NCBI GenBank assembly: GCA_965263345.1
Contig: CBDHHC010000004.1
Coordinates: 372,001 to 436,000, forward strand
Direction: 5' to 3'
DNA from: CBDHHC01 sp965263345
GTDB taxonomy: Bacteria; Pseudomonadota; Alphaproteobacteria; Rhizobiales; CBDHHC01
DNA: 64,000 nt
The position numbers and the translations under genes were made by a program. Every line of letters begins with the position of its first letter. The stretch's first letter is position 1. Of the stretch, positions 25,365 through 34,468 are shown one piece after another. Under the pieces are notes generated by a model, which was given only the letters and a program-made list of their open reading frames with translations, was not told the origin of the DNA and did not search any database.

Positions 25365-26012
25365 ATGCCTCTGATTATTTCAACACCAGAAGATATAAAA
25401 AAAACGACAAAAAAACTTATTAGACAATGTCCTTACATGAAAAAAATCTACCAGGACGTGGGCTATCCTCCTACGCGTCGCTTTGAGAATGGTTTTCCTG
25501 GACTTGCTCGCATTGTTATTGGTCAACAGCTTTCTGTTGCAAGCGCAAGTGCAATCTGGACCCGTTTTGAGAATTTACTGCACGATGTTTCGGTGAGAGC
25601 CATGGACAAACAGTCTGATATAGATATCAAATCCTGTGGTGTTTCATCAGCAAAAATTAAAACACTTAGAGCCCTTTGTGAGCATATCACTTCCAGTCAA
25701 ATTAATTTTGAAGACTTTGTTAAACAAAATGTAGAGGATACAAAAAAACAGCTGACAAATATACACGGTATTGGCCCATGGACTGCTGATCTATATCTTA
25801 TGTTTTGTTTGGGGCATCCTGATGCCTGGGCTTCAGGAGATCTTGCTTTACAATATGCTGTTCAAAATATTTTATCTCTTCAAGAAAGACCCACTGCAAA
25901 AGAGTTAGAAATACTCTCTAACCAATGGCAACCTTGGCGAGGGGTTGCAGCGCGATTATTATGGTCTTATTACTCTCATATAAAACAACAAAAATCAGCT
26001 TTACCATTGTAA
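25365..26012 (+). CDS. DNA-3-methyladenine glycosylase II-like (AlkA/HhH-GPD)
   Basis: This 215-residue HhH-GPD glycosylase removes alkylated purines from DNA by cleaving the N-glycosidic bond. Key features are FPGLARIVIGQQLSVASASAIW, the helix-hairpin-helix plus GPD loop GIGPWTADLYLM and the catalytic-type Asp in ASGDLALQ. Length matches the short bacterial AlkA-like (MAG) group without the N-terminal Ada-fused or TBP-like domain of E. coli AlkA. An esterase gene follows 40 bases downstream in the same direction, and the two may share a transcript. Confidence 0.92.
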   Translation: MPLIISTPEDIKKTTKKLIRQCPYMKKIYQDVGYPPTRRFENGFPGLARIVIGQQLSVASASAIWTRFENLLHDVSVRAMDKQSDIDIKSCGVSSAKIKTLRALCEHITSSQINFEDFVKQNVEDTKKQLTNIHGIGPWTADLYLMFCLGHPDAWASGDLALQYAVQNILSLQERPTAKELEILSNQWQPWRGVAARLLWSYYSHIKQQKSALPL

Positions 26013-26052
26013 GATCAGCTTACACAATCTTATACTAGCGAGAAATATATAC

Positions 26053-26715
26053 ATGACTTATCCCACCTTAGATGGACCGCGTAAATCACCAGCTTCAGGA
26101 AATCCCGCCAAACAATTGGTCATTCTTGTTCATGGATATGGTGCCGATGGCAATGACCTGATTGGATTAGCTGATTACTGGCAGACTTTGTTACCTGAAG
26201 CGGAATTTGTTTCTCCTCATGCCCATCAACCTTGTGCAATGAACCCATTTGGGGGGCGACAATGGTTTGAACTTACACTTCGTGACCCCAATGAGTATTG
26301 GCGAGGCGTCACTGAGGCTGGACCTATTTTTAATCATTTCATTGATAGTGAGCTTGAACGTCTTGGGCTTGAAAACACGTCACTTGGACTTGTTGGTTTT
26401 AGCCAAGGCACAATGATGTCTCTTCATTGTGGTTTACGAAGAGATATAGCCCCTGCTTGCATCGTTGGATATTCAGGGCTTTTGGCTGGCCCAGAAGACT
26501 TGAACAAAACTATTACGTCAAAACCTCCTGTTTTACTGGTTCATGGAAGTGCAGATGAGGTTATTCCGGTTCAGGCACTTGATATTGCCAAAGATGCCCT
26601 AACGCAGAATGATGTTAGTGTAGAAACTCATATCTCAAATGGAGTTGGTCACGGCATTGACCAGAAAGGACTAGAATTAGGGGGAGCCTTTTTGCAAAAA
26701 GCTTTTGGTTTATGA
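26053..26715 (+). CDS. Alpha/beta-hydrolase, phospholipase/carboxylesterase family
   Basis: This 220-residue esterase has the nucleophile elbow GFSQGT (catalytic Ser), Asp in GSADEVIP and His in GVGHGID, the full catalytic triad of the YpfH/EstB carboxylesterase family. The N-terminal LVILVHGYGADGNDL forms the oxyanion region, and the PHAHQP...GGRQWFEL segment is typical. It is cytosolic and hydrolyses short-chain esters; the natural substrate is unknown. It lies 40 bases after the glycosylase gene. Confidence 0.93.
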   Translation: MTYPTLDGPRKSPASGNPAKQLVILVHGYGADGNDLIGLADYWQTLLPEAEFVSPHAHQPCAMNPFGGRQWFELTLRDPNEYWRGVTEAGPIFNHFIDSELERLGLENTSLGLVGFSQGTMMSLHCGLRRDIAPACIVGYSGLLAGPEDLNKTITSKPPVLLVHGSADEVIPVQALDIAKDALTQNDVSVETHISNGVGHGIDQKGLELGGAFLQKAFGL

Positions 26716-26875
26716 ATCCCTAACATATTCTCCTTAGATTATATATATTTATCATAAAGTAACACTCATATGCTTAAATGATACATCTGTTGCTGCGTTA
26801 CAGGGCTAAAAGTATTTTTAACCTTAGCCTTTTGTTCTGAGACACCAGAATATGTGTCAATGTTAAGGTGTATTA

Positions 26876-27823
26876 ATGTCTTCTTCTGAAAAAGATATGT
26901 TCTTATTTGCTCCAGAAGACTTATTGGACTGCCTTGGACGTATCACCGAAACTAAAATTATCTATAAATGGCATGGTGACAAGAAGATCAGCTTTGAAAT
27001 TTTTTCAGCTGAGAAGAAAATTGAATATTTTGTTAAAGTAGCTAACGTTATTCGGAACTATATCTCTGATCAAAGAGGGATCGAGTGCCAGTTTTCTTTT
27101 TCACAACTCAAAGATCTCCAGGATTCATCCGAAGAGGATGCTCCACCTCTCAATAATAATCCTAATTTTATGCCAAATAAATCTATCAATCGCCTTATTC
27201 TCATCTTTCAATCCCCTGAAGATGATTTTCGTTTGTTGAGGTTTGCGGCAGGAGAAGGTATTTTAAAAGGGCATCGTTATTTCGATCCTGATCCAAATAT
27301 TGTTGAGATTGAATGTAACTCATTACAAAAATCATTTCAGATCTGCTCTAAAACTAAAAATGCTGAGCAGATATCAAATATCTTTGAAATTAATGCGAAT
27401 TGTATAGGGATCCCTCAATATTATAGTAAATACCAGACTATTTTTGATCGTCTGCCTAATATCATAAAGCAAAATGCTATTATTTCCCTCGTTCGCTTAA
27501 ACCCAAAACAAAAAAAAGAAGATTTATGTGTGCTTATTCAGTCAATTAAAAACATGATTGGGCGTGTTTATCTCTCTTTGTCTGTTGATAGCTTTGTTGA
27601 AAAGAAGAGTCATTTTCTTTCCTTGAATTGTGATGGTTTTATCTTAACTGTTGGGGCAAAAGAAATGAACAAGAAGGATAAAGCTCATAAAATTCAACAA
27701 ATTAAGGAAGATAGCGAAATAACATCAGAAGTTTTATTTTTATTTTATGGATCTTACCAGAAAACCCCAAGTCTTGTTGGCGGTGCGAAAGAACTGCTCT
27801 ATTTACGCAAATTTGAAACATAG
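26876..27823 (+). CDS. Hypothetical protein, 315 residues
   Basis: No family is recognised. The protein is soluble, with no signal peptide or membrane segment, and is Lys/Ile/Asn-rich. It has a Pro/Asn/Glu-rich linker near residues 85-105 separating a short N-terminal domain from a larger alpha/beta C-terminal part. The N-terminal part begins DMFLFAPEDLLDCLGRI, and the C-terminus ends SLVGGAKELLYLRKF. AAGGTG seven bases before the ATG supports the start. It precedes the HNH gene by 198 bases without an obvious terminator between. A PilZ- or PAS-like N-terminal fold is imaginable but not supported. Confidence 0.7.
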   Translation: MSSSEKDMFLFAPEDLLDCLGRITETKIIYKWHGDKKISFEIFSAEKKIEYFVKVANVIRNYISDQRGIECQFSFSQLKDLQDSSEEDAPPLNNNPNFMPNKSINRLILIFQSPEDDFRLLRFAAGEGILKGHRYFDPDPNIVEIECNSLQKSFQICSKTKNAEQISNIFEINANCIGIPQYYSKYQTIFDRLPNIIKQNAIISLVRLNPKQKKEDLCVLIQSIKNMIGRVYLSLSVDSFVEKKSHFLSLNCDGFILTVGAKEMNKKDKAHKIQQIKEDSEITSEVLFLFYGSYQKTPSLVGGAKELLYLRKFET

Positions 27824-28021
27824 TTCTGACTGTATCTGAACGTTTGTAATATTCATGCAACTGATATTATATGTTATTAAATTATCCCAATGCTTTAAAA
27901 GTTTCCTAAAATGATTATATGAAAGCTTCACAGAAGTGACATGGAGATGTAGTATCCGTGCGGTATGTTAAGGCGTATTTTGATTCACCTATGGCTGAAA
28001 CAAAGTAAATGAGGAGACGTC

Positions 28022-28582
28022 GTGATAGCAAATGCAGGATCACCCGATGCTTATCCGGCCTTGGTTTTAAATGCTGACTATAGGCCTCTTAGCTATTATC
28101 CTCTGTCACTTTGGAGCTGGCAGGAAACAGTAAAGGCTGTGTTCCTTAACAGGGTTAACATCGTCTCAGAATATGAAAGATGTGTTAACAGCCCTAGTTT
28201 CCAGATGAAGTTGCCTAGTGTTGTTTGTCTTAAAAACTATGTTCGCCCGGCACTTTACCCAGCTTTTACACGCTTTAACGTGTTCTTACGTGACAGATTT
28301 ACATGCCAATATTGCGGTTCTATGGAAGACCTTACATTTGACCATCTTATTCCACGCTCAAAAGGTGGACTAACAACATGGGACAATGTGGTTACTGCCT
28401 GTGCACCTTGTAATTTGGCTAAAGGTGGAGACATGCCCGAGGATGTTGGCATGATTCCAGATCAAATGCCTTACAGGCCAACAGTTCATGAACTCCATCG
28501 TAATGGTCGGTTATTCCCACCTAATTACCTTCATGACAGTTGGATGGACTTCCTGTATTGGGATACAGAACTTGAACCTTAG
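28022..28582 (+). CDS. HNH endonuclease family protein
   Basis: This 186-residue protein has a C-terminal HNH domain with two zinc-binding CxxC pairs: CQYCG, then DHLIPRSKGG, and a second pair at ACAPCN. The family's metal-dependent nuclease core is intact. The N-terminal half (VLNADYRPLSYYPLSLWSWQ) is the conserved companion segment of this widespread family, whose role is not well defined. It starts at GTG, supported by GAGGAG at -7 to -12; no ATG fits. It is followed 29 bases later by a small membrane protein on the same strand. Confidence 0.9.
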   Translation: MIANAGSPDAYPALVLNADYRPLSYYPLSLWSWQETVKAVFLNRVNIVSEYERCVNSPSFQMKLPSVVCLKNYVRPALYPAFTRFNVFLRDRFTCQYCGSMEDLTFDHLIPRSKGGLTTWDNVVTACAPCNLAKGGDMPEDVGMIPDQMPYRPTVHELHRNGRLFPPNYLHDSWMDFLYWDTELEP

Positions 28583-28611
28583 ATTTTAGGGCCTATAAAG
28601 ACAAAATAAAA

Positions 28612-29058
28612 ATGACTGAGGCAGAAATTTTACAACTCACATTTGATGTTAATGAAGCTATGTCCAGCTTATTTTCCATCTTTTTTGGTATTATTTCTGC
28701 CTATATTGCTGGACTTTATTTCTTTTTATACAAATCTCCCCTTACTTTGAAAGCCATGGCTTTTCTGCTTCTCACTTTTGGATTTTTATTTTTAGGTCAA
28801 TCCATGTCAGGTGTTGAAGCAAGATTACTTGGAATAATCGAAGCCTGGAATAGTGTCGCGGTCAAAACAACGGGTATTGAGGACTTTAAGCAATCTACAA
28901 TTCCACTTCCAATCAGAGATGTATTGAACTGGCTAGGCCTTAAGCCCTTTTCATATGATGGTGAAAGAGTCGTCATATATACTGGCTGGATCACTTCCAT
29001 TTTTGTTTATTTTACTCTCTTTTATGCGACATTTATTTATAAATGGCCTGAGAGATAA
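28612..29058 (+). CDS. Hypothetical membrane protein
   Basis: This 148-residue protein has three probable transmembrane segments (about residues 15-38, 43-63 and 125-145). The polar region between the second and third, about 60 residues, probably faces the periplasm. No family is recognised. It begins 29 bases after the HNH gene and is probably cotranscribed with it. Confidence 0.6.
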   Translation: MTEAEILQLTFDVNEAMSSLFSIFFGIISAYIAGLYFFLYKSPLTLKAMAFLLLTFGFLFLGQSMSGVEARLLGIIEAWNSVAVKTTGIEDFKQSTIPLPIRDVLNWLGLKPFSYDGERVVIYTGWITSIFVYFTLFYATFIYKWPER

Positions 29059-29299
29059 ATAGGTAGCTCATAGTTGGCGAGTTTCCTTAAGTTGTTTTGT
29101 TCCCAAACTAACCTTATCATTCTGATATATCTAACTTTCCTAAGTTTTACTTAGATCTTACTAAAATTTACGTAAGTAGAGCCTTAAGGCTACCTAAGTA
29201 GTCAATACGGATGCATGTAGGTTGCTTTTTTTATTATAAGTTTAGAGAAAAAGATAAAATTTGCGTTCACATCGCACTCTTACGGAGGCCTCTTCAGAC

Positions 29300-32200
29300 A
29301 TGACTGGTGTAAATACAACTGCAGATACTACAAGCAATGGTATTTCAGCTAATCAGGCTGATGACTTTGGAAAACATATCCCTGATAACAATAAACCCGA
29401 GGCTGAAAAAACATCTGATAAGCCCAATGACGAAGGTAATATCGTTTCGGGTGCTGTCGAGACAGGGGCTAAGGTTGTCAATCATATAGACCAACATCTT
29501 GTAGACCCTGCAACAAAGGCAATTATAGATCCTGGCGCTTTGATTGCTGATTTAAAACCAAAGGATCAGTTACAGCTTCAGGTTACGCTTGAGGGTAAGG
29601 TGCAAGCACCGATCCCAACGCCCATTGGTCCTGTTGGTATTGGTAATAAAAGTCAATATGGATATCATATCACAGTTGAGCGCCTTGAAGCGACTCCTGG
29701 TGAGACAGGGCAGTATGAAGTTACGTTCAATAAACATCTGCAAACAGGTGTTACTCTAGAACCTCCTGTTCCTGGATTTGACCCTGCTGCTGAATATAGT
29801 ATTCGAACTGCCAATTCTGTTACTATGCGGTTTGATACTCAAGCTGAGGCAACACGTGCCGTGCAAGCTTTACAACGCCTAGCTGTTTCCGAGACTTTAA
29901 AAGATGCTAAAGCAGCAGGATCATTGGCAACAGGTTCAGACCCATCACTCTCTAATCCAACGACTAATCCCGTTCTTGATCAGGGCTCTCAAAATTTCCC
30001 ATTAGCGGACAGAGTTGCACCATCAGAACAAGATATGCAATTCTTACAGCAGAACATTACAAGCATTACACATCGTTTTGGTGATCAGACTCGTCTCAAA
30101 GCTGCCTTCAAAGGCTTTAATTTTGGATTCGAACCTCGTTTTGATAGGAACCGGGGCTTTACTCGTACCATTACTATGCCTCAGGGTGACAATCCAGGTC
30201 GAGTCACTTATGGCTTCTCAACTGAGCTTGATCCTTCTGTGAAGGAGAGTTTGGTTGTTATCGGTAAGCAGAAATTTGACCAACTGGAAGTTGGAGCTGT
30301 TTATCAGAACATAGCTGATGTTGGACAGCTGACAAATAATATTGAAGTGAGTTGGGATCTTCCTGCTTCATCTTTTGACAGTACAGCCAGTGGCACACCT
30401 GTGCCAGAATTAAGAGCTATAATTGATGGTGAGATGTTAAGAGCCCCTGATAATATTTCTGGCAGCTATACTCTTGAAGCTCCAACTTTAGCTTCTCTTG
30501 CCGATCCTGTGAGCCGAACCGACCTTAGACGTTTTGATATTAATTTTTCTCTGGACAATCCCGGTCAACATGCTGGGCCTGTGCTTAAAGAAATTTTTCA
30601 AGGAGATATTGAAGGCGTCTTTAGAGAAGTTGGTGAAGATGGGCAGGTTACGATTACAAACGAAACTATTCGTCGAGATGGTTTTCATATCCAACCCGAA
30701 CTGAAGGCCGAATTTGCTGATGTTGCTGAAGGAAAAATAAGCACAATTATTCAAGTTGGCCATGATCGTATGCTAACGCATAATTCTAGAACATTTACCG
30801 CAAATGATTTTGCTGACAGAATTTGGGGACCTGAAGGTCCTCAGGATCCGACAGTTTCTGGTGATCAAGATACAAAACCTAGCAATACATATGTTGTTGT
30901 TCCGGAAGTTGGTCTCAATGTTCGAGAAACGCCCTCTCTTCAAGGGACAAATACTGGTGATCTACAGCATGGAAGCTTTGTAACTACTGGTGTTTCTGTG
31001 GTTGATGAACAAGGTCGACAGTGGGTACACATTCAAAGTCTTGATGAAAATGATAAACTAATCTCAGGGTGGGTTGCGAGTGAATATCTTCGACCTCATA
31101 ATGAGCAAGGTGCTATGGATGACCACGGACGTATGAATCCTGAATTAAAAGAACAAGGTTATACTGAAGTTGAGGTTGAACATCGTGATAACCTTTGGGA
31201 TTTGGCACAACAACATAGCGTTGACTTCCAACAAATGGTGGAGCTCAATCAAGATCATCTGATTAATCCGGGGCTGATTTTCCCTGGAGATAAAGTTTAC
31301 ATCCCAGGTACGGCTGCTCCTGTTCAACCTGTACAAGAAGAGACTATCAATGAAACTCAGGATTCTAGATCTGAGAGCGCTGCAGAAAGCACAGAGAGTT
31401 CTGAGGCTCAAAATGAAAGTGCTCAAAGCTCTGAGTCTCAAGGTGAAAGTACTGAAAGTTCTCAGTCCCAGAGTGAGACAACGGAAAGTTCAGAATCGCA
31501 AGGTGATAATTCCGCGAGCACATCAAACAACACTGAAAGTGATCAAAGTGCCAGTGGTCAAGATGTTAAAGAACCTGAAAAAACAGAAAGTCCTGCTGAC
31601 GAGAATTATGATGATCCAAGCCTGAGTGGTGATCATCAAACGACAACACCAGAACAACCTAAAGATATTCCAGGAACTCTACCCGGGTTGCCATTAGATC
31701 AGAGACCTAACCTTGTAGATGTGGCGGCTACCTATCAAGTTACAGATGATATCATGGTGAACTGGGGACCAAATGGAGATCCGTTATCCTGGGCTATTCG
31801 TCAGTTTTCAGGTGAAAGACAAATGACCACCACTGAAGCTGATATGATGGACAATCTTAGCTTGCGTGGTCAAATGGCTATGTATGATATCAAAGAAACG
31901 GCTGCCAATACTGCTTTAGATACTTACCCAGCGCCACAAGAAAGACGTGCTGATTTTGCTCCTGGAGCACAAGGTGATCGACAGTTTAGTTCGTGGTCTC
32001 GAAATGATGGCCATCAGGATGCTTTCCGCCATGCTTACTGGAATGCACTCATGACACAGCGTTTTGGAGATGACTTTGCAACCCGATTTGCAACAGCTCA
32101 TGAAATGGTTCCTGGTAACCCACAACTTCGCGAAACAATGGACCTTTTCAATAATGAAGTTGGCCGAAATATCGCCCTTGCTAACCCTGAAGCAAGTTCT

Positions 32201-32323
32201 GAAGAACTTGCTCAATTGATCCAAGAAGCAGGACAAAGAGGAGAGCTACTTGTTATTGATCAGAATGGTCAGCTGGCATGGAGCGACCAAATTGCTTATG
32301 GTCAACATGGTACGGCGCGTTAA
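29300..32323 (+). CDS. Large modular SH3b-LysM protein with effector-like C-terminal domain
   Basis: This 1007-residue protein is read from the ATG at 29300, which has GGAGG 11 bases upstream; the frame opens at a TTG at 29261. It lacks a classical signal peptide. In order it has a long polar N-terminal region; a beta-rich region (about 90-510); an SH3b domain (about 529-601, VVVPEVGLNVRETPS, GWVASEYLRP); a LysM domain (about 621-671, DNLWDLAQQHSV, LNQDHLINPGLIFPGDKVYIPG); and a Ser/Glu/Gln-rich linker (about 677-784). A C-terminal domain (about 800-1007) contains DAFRHAYWNALM, ATAHEM and MDLFNNEVGR, resembling domains named DUF6973 in toxin-like proteins. SH3b and LysM bind peptidoglycan. 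Effector or cell-surface function is inference. Confidence 0.75.
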   Translation: MTGVNTTADTTSNGISANQADDFGKHIPDNNKPEAEKTSDKPNDEGNIVSGAVETGAKVVNHIDQHLVDPATKAIIDPGALIADLKPKDQLQLQVTLEGKVQAPIPTPIGPVGIGNKSQYGYHITVERLEATPGETGQYEVTFNKHLQTGVTLEPPVPGFDPAAEYSIRTANSVTMRFDTQAEATRAVQALQRLAVSETLKDAKAAGSLATGSDPSLSNPTTNPVLDQGSQNFPLADRVAPSEQDMQFLQQNITSITHRFGDQTRLKAAFKGFNFGFEPRFDRNRGFTRTITMPQGDNPGRVTYGFSTELDPSVKESLVVIGKQKFDQLEVGAVYQNIADVGQLTNNIEVSWDLPASSFDSTASGTPVPELRAIIDGEMLRAPDNISGSYTLEAPTLASLADPVSRTDLRRFDINFSLDNPGQHAGPVLKEIFQGDIEGVFREVGEDGQVTITNETIRRDGFHIQPELKAEFADVAEGKISTIIQVGHDRMLTHNSRTFTANDFADRIWGPEGPQDPTVSGDQDTKPSNTYVVVPEVGLNVRETPSLQGTNTGDLQHGSFVTTGVSVVDEQGRQWVHIQSLDENDKLISGWVASEYLRPHNEQGAMDDHGRMNPELKEQGYTEVEVEHRDNLWDLAQQHSVDFQQMVELNQDHLINPGLIFPGDKVYIPGTAAPVQPVQEETINETQDSRSESAAESTESSEAQNESAQSSESQGESTESSQSQSETTESSESQGDNSASTSNNTESDQSASGQDVKEPEKTESPADENYDDPSLSGDHQTTTPEQPKDIPGTLPGLPLDQRPNLVDVAATYQVTDDIMVNWGPNGDPLSWAIRQFSGERQMTTTEADMMDNLSLRGQMAMYDIKETAANTALDTYPAPQERRADFAPGAQGDRQFSSWSRNDGHQDAFRHAYWNALMTQRFGDDFATRFATAHEMVPGNPQLRETMDLFNNEVGRNIALANPEASSEELAQLIQEAGQRGELLVIDQNGQLAWSDQIAYGQHGTAR

Positions 32324-32486
32324 TTACAGTTAGATATGAACTAATTATTTAATCTCTCTGCAATGAAATGATTTATTATTGCAGAGATGCCCTGTTGAGT
32401 TCTGTGAAAAAGTGTGCCAACAGAGTTATAGGTTCAATTAAACTCAATATATGAGAAATATGTTATAAAACTTAGGGCTTGATTTT

Positions 32487-32855
32487 ATGAAAATGGGATT
32501 GGCTTTTATTGGTGTCTTAGCCGTTATTTTTGCAGTTCTTATGGGTTCAGGATTAATTATGACAGACAATAATATATTTGTTTCAGATACTCAGACCTCT
32601 CATCAAGCTGTTCGGCAGGGTAAAAAATTTACAAAAGATATGATCGGAGATATTGAGAAGGTGTTGAAGCCTGGAATGACTAAAAAAGAGGTTGTTGAAC
32701 TTCTAGGGACACCTGACTCAGAAAATACCCCGAATTATTTTCAATATGACCTTGGGACTACCCCGGTTGGACGAGAAGGCTATATTGTTCGATTTGATGA
32801 TGCGGGAAAGGTTGTTAGTTTCCGTTTTGTTCGTGAAGATGCTTTTAATAATTAA
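32487..32855 (+). CDS. BamE/SmpA-like small envelope protein
   Basis: This 122-residue protein starts with a hydrophobic segment (about residues 4-26) that could be a signal anchor. A soluble domain follows with the GMTKKEVVELLGTPD motif seen in BamE/SmpA-OmlA domains. No lipobox cysteine is present, so a BamE lipoprotein is unlikely; it is probably an inner-membrane-anchored periplasmic relative. It lies downstream of the large LysM protein on the same strand after a 163-base gap. A functional link to it is possible but unsupported. Confidence 0.65.
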   Translation: MKMGLAFIGVLAVIFAVLMGSGLIMTDNNIFVSDTQTSHQAVRQGKKFTKDMIGDIEKVLKPGMTKKEVVELLGTPDSENTPNYFQYDLGTTPVGREGYIVRFDDAGKVVSFRFVREDAFNN

Positions 32856-32864
32856 GAAAAATTA

Positions 32865-33371
32865 TCAGAGAAGTTCTTGATACATAATATATGCATCAAC
32901 GAGGCCATGGTTATAGTGTTTAAAGGCTTTAGGTATACGACCGATAATATCAAAGCCTAAATCCTGCCAGAGCCGAACCGCCTTTGTGTTTGTGCTGACA
33001 ACACAATTATATTGCATTGCAAGATAACCTATTCTTTTTGCTTCACTTATTGAATGAAGACACATTTGTTTTCCAACACCTTTTCCTCTTGCATGAGAGG
33101 ACACCATATAACCCGCATTGCAGATATGACTCCCTAGTCCAGGTTGGTTTGGTTTTAAATAGTATGTACCAACTGCTTTTCCAGCTGATAAAGCGATATA
33201 TGTGAAATGGGGGATCTGCATCCAAAACTTAAATGCATCAGATTTAGGGGTATTTGGAGAATATGGATATGTTTCCCCACCTTTCAAAACCTCATAAATA
33301 ATTGGCCAGATAATTTCCCAATCTGCTTTAGTTGCTTGACGAATCACAATATCGTTTCTTGAGTAGTGCAT
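32865..33371 (-). CDS. GNAT family N-acetyltransferase
   Basis: This 168-residue GNAT fold protein has the acetyl-CoA binding segment VSSHARGKGVGKQMC (R-x-x-G-x-G/A type) and a C-terminal NTKAVRLWQDLGFDIIGRIPKAF typical of the family. The N-terminal part (IRQATKADWEIIWPIIYEVL) is also typical. Targets range from antibiotics to proteins and cannot be predicted. It is convergent with the BamE-like gene and divergent from pyrE. Confidence 0.9.
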   Translation of the reverse strand: MHYSRNDIVIRQATKADWEIIWPIIYEVLKGGETYPYSPNTPKSDAFKFWMQIPHFTYIALSAGKAVGTYYLKPNQPGLGSHICNAGYMVSSHARGKGVGKQMCLHSISEAKRIGYLAMQYNCVVSTNTKAVRLWQDLGFDIIGRIPKAFKHYNHGLVDAYIMYQELL

Positions 33372-33512
33372 ATTTCTACTATGTCTTCTTAATCATTTGA
33401 CATAACTTATTACAATATAAGATATTTCTCTAGCATTTTTTATCTTTAATTTTTGTTAGAGTAAAAAAGCTTATAGAAATTCCTAGGCGAGAGAATAGAA
33501 GGTGTTAACCTT

Positions 33513-34136
33513 ATGGTTGATGAGAAAATTGAGAACAGCGCGCATATTTATATTCCTAACTCAGAAAATTCCTCTCTCAGGAAACGGCTTTTTGAAATCA
33601 TTTTCGATAAAACATTTATCAATAATGTCCCTATCACTCTGACATCGGGAAAAATATCAAATTATTATTTTAATACAAAGCCTACAATGATGGATGCGGA
33701 AGGTGCCTATCTTATTGCTAGCCTTATCTTAGATATTTCAGAAGATATTGATGCTGACCTTATTGGAGGGCTGGAAATGGGAGCTGTACCTCTGGCTGCC
33801 TCTATTACTGCTGTCAGTCACCTGCAAAACAGACCGATCAATGCTTTTTTTGTTCGCAAACAAGCCAAAGAGCATGGCACACAAAATCTAATCGAAGGTT
33901 TAAAAAAAGATGATACTATTTCTGGCAAACGTATCATCATTGTTGAAGATGTAACAACCACTGGTGGTTCTGCCCTTAAAGCTGCACAAACTCTCAAAGA
34001 GGCAGGTGCTGAAGTCGCCCATATAATTACTGTGATAGATCGAGAAGAAGGAGCAGCTCATGCTTTTCATAATAATAGTCTCGAATTCACAGCATTATTT
34101 AGTGGAAATGAATTTAAGCAAGCTGGGGATCTCTAA
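33513..34136 (+). CDS. pyrE: Orotate phosphoribosyltransferase
   Basis: This 207-residue enzyme converts orotate and PRPP to OMP, the fifth step of pyrimidine synthesis. The PRPP loop is visible as IIIVEDVTTTGGS, with the flexible catalytic loop at VRKQAKEHGTQNLIEG and the N-terminal TLTSGKISNYYFNTKP substrate segment. AAGGTG eight bases upstream supports the ATG. It is slightly longer at the N-terminus than E. coli PyrE, mostly through a polar extension. It is monocistronic. Confidence 0.95.
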   Translation: MVDEKIENSAHIYIPNSENSSLRKRLFEIIFDKTFINNVPITLTSGKISNYYFNTKPTMMDAEGAYLIASLILDISEDIDADLIGGLEMGAVPLAASITAVSHLQNRPINAFFVRKQAKEHGTQNLIEGLKKDDTISGKRIIIVEDVTTTGGSALKAAQTLKEAGAEVAHIITVIDREEGAAHAFHNNSLEFTALFSGNEFKQAGDL

Positions 34137-34468
34137 TTTTCACAATCATTATACCAGCCGTCAGGCACTACATGTTTTCCGTTTTGTATGTAGCTTAATT
34201 GCAATCAGCGGTGACTAAAATGTAACATTATGAGAAATTAACATATTCCCCTCTTACAATTAAGGTAGTATTATACTCAAATATATGACAAAAATGAGAA
34301 TATAAACACTCTCTACACCCAAATTAAAGGAGTATTTTTTTTATAAAAGGTGTGGCTATATTTATATTGCGATATGGTTAATTCCATGCTCAATTCACAG
34401 AAAATTCTTCATGGATGAATACACATTCCAACTTATTAACAGCGTATTTGAGTTTGAGGTTGTCGTAA
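34137..34468. other. Intergenic region between pyrE and the rhomboid gene
   Basis: There is no reading frame of note. A weak hairpin with CTACAT/ATGTAG arms lies at 34168-34193, soon after pyrE, and could act in termination. The remaining AT-rich sequence presumably holds the promoter of the rhomboid gene. No riboswitch-like structure was noticed. Confidence 0.35.

Noticed and set aside
31330..31650. CRISPR-like repetition
   Set aside because: The repetition is imperfect, in frame, and encodes a Ser/Glu/Gln-rich protein linker; spacing and repeat length do not fit a CRISPR array.
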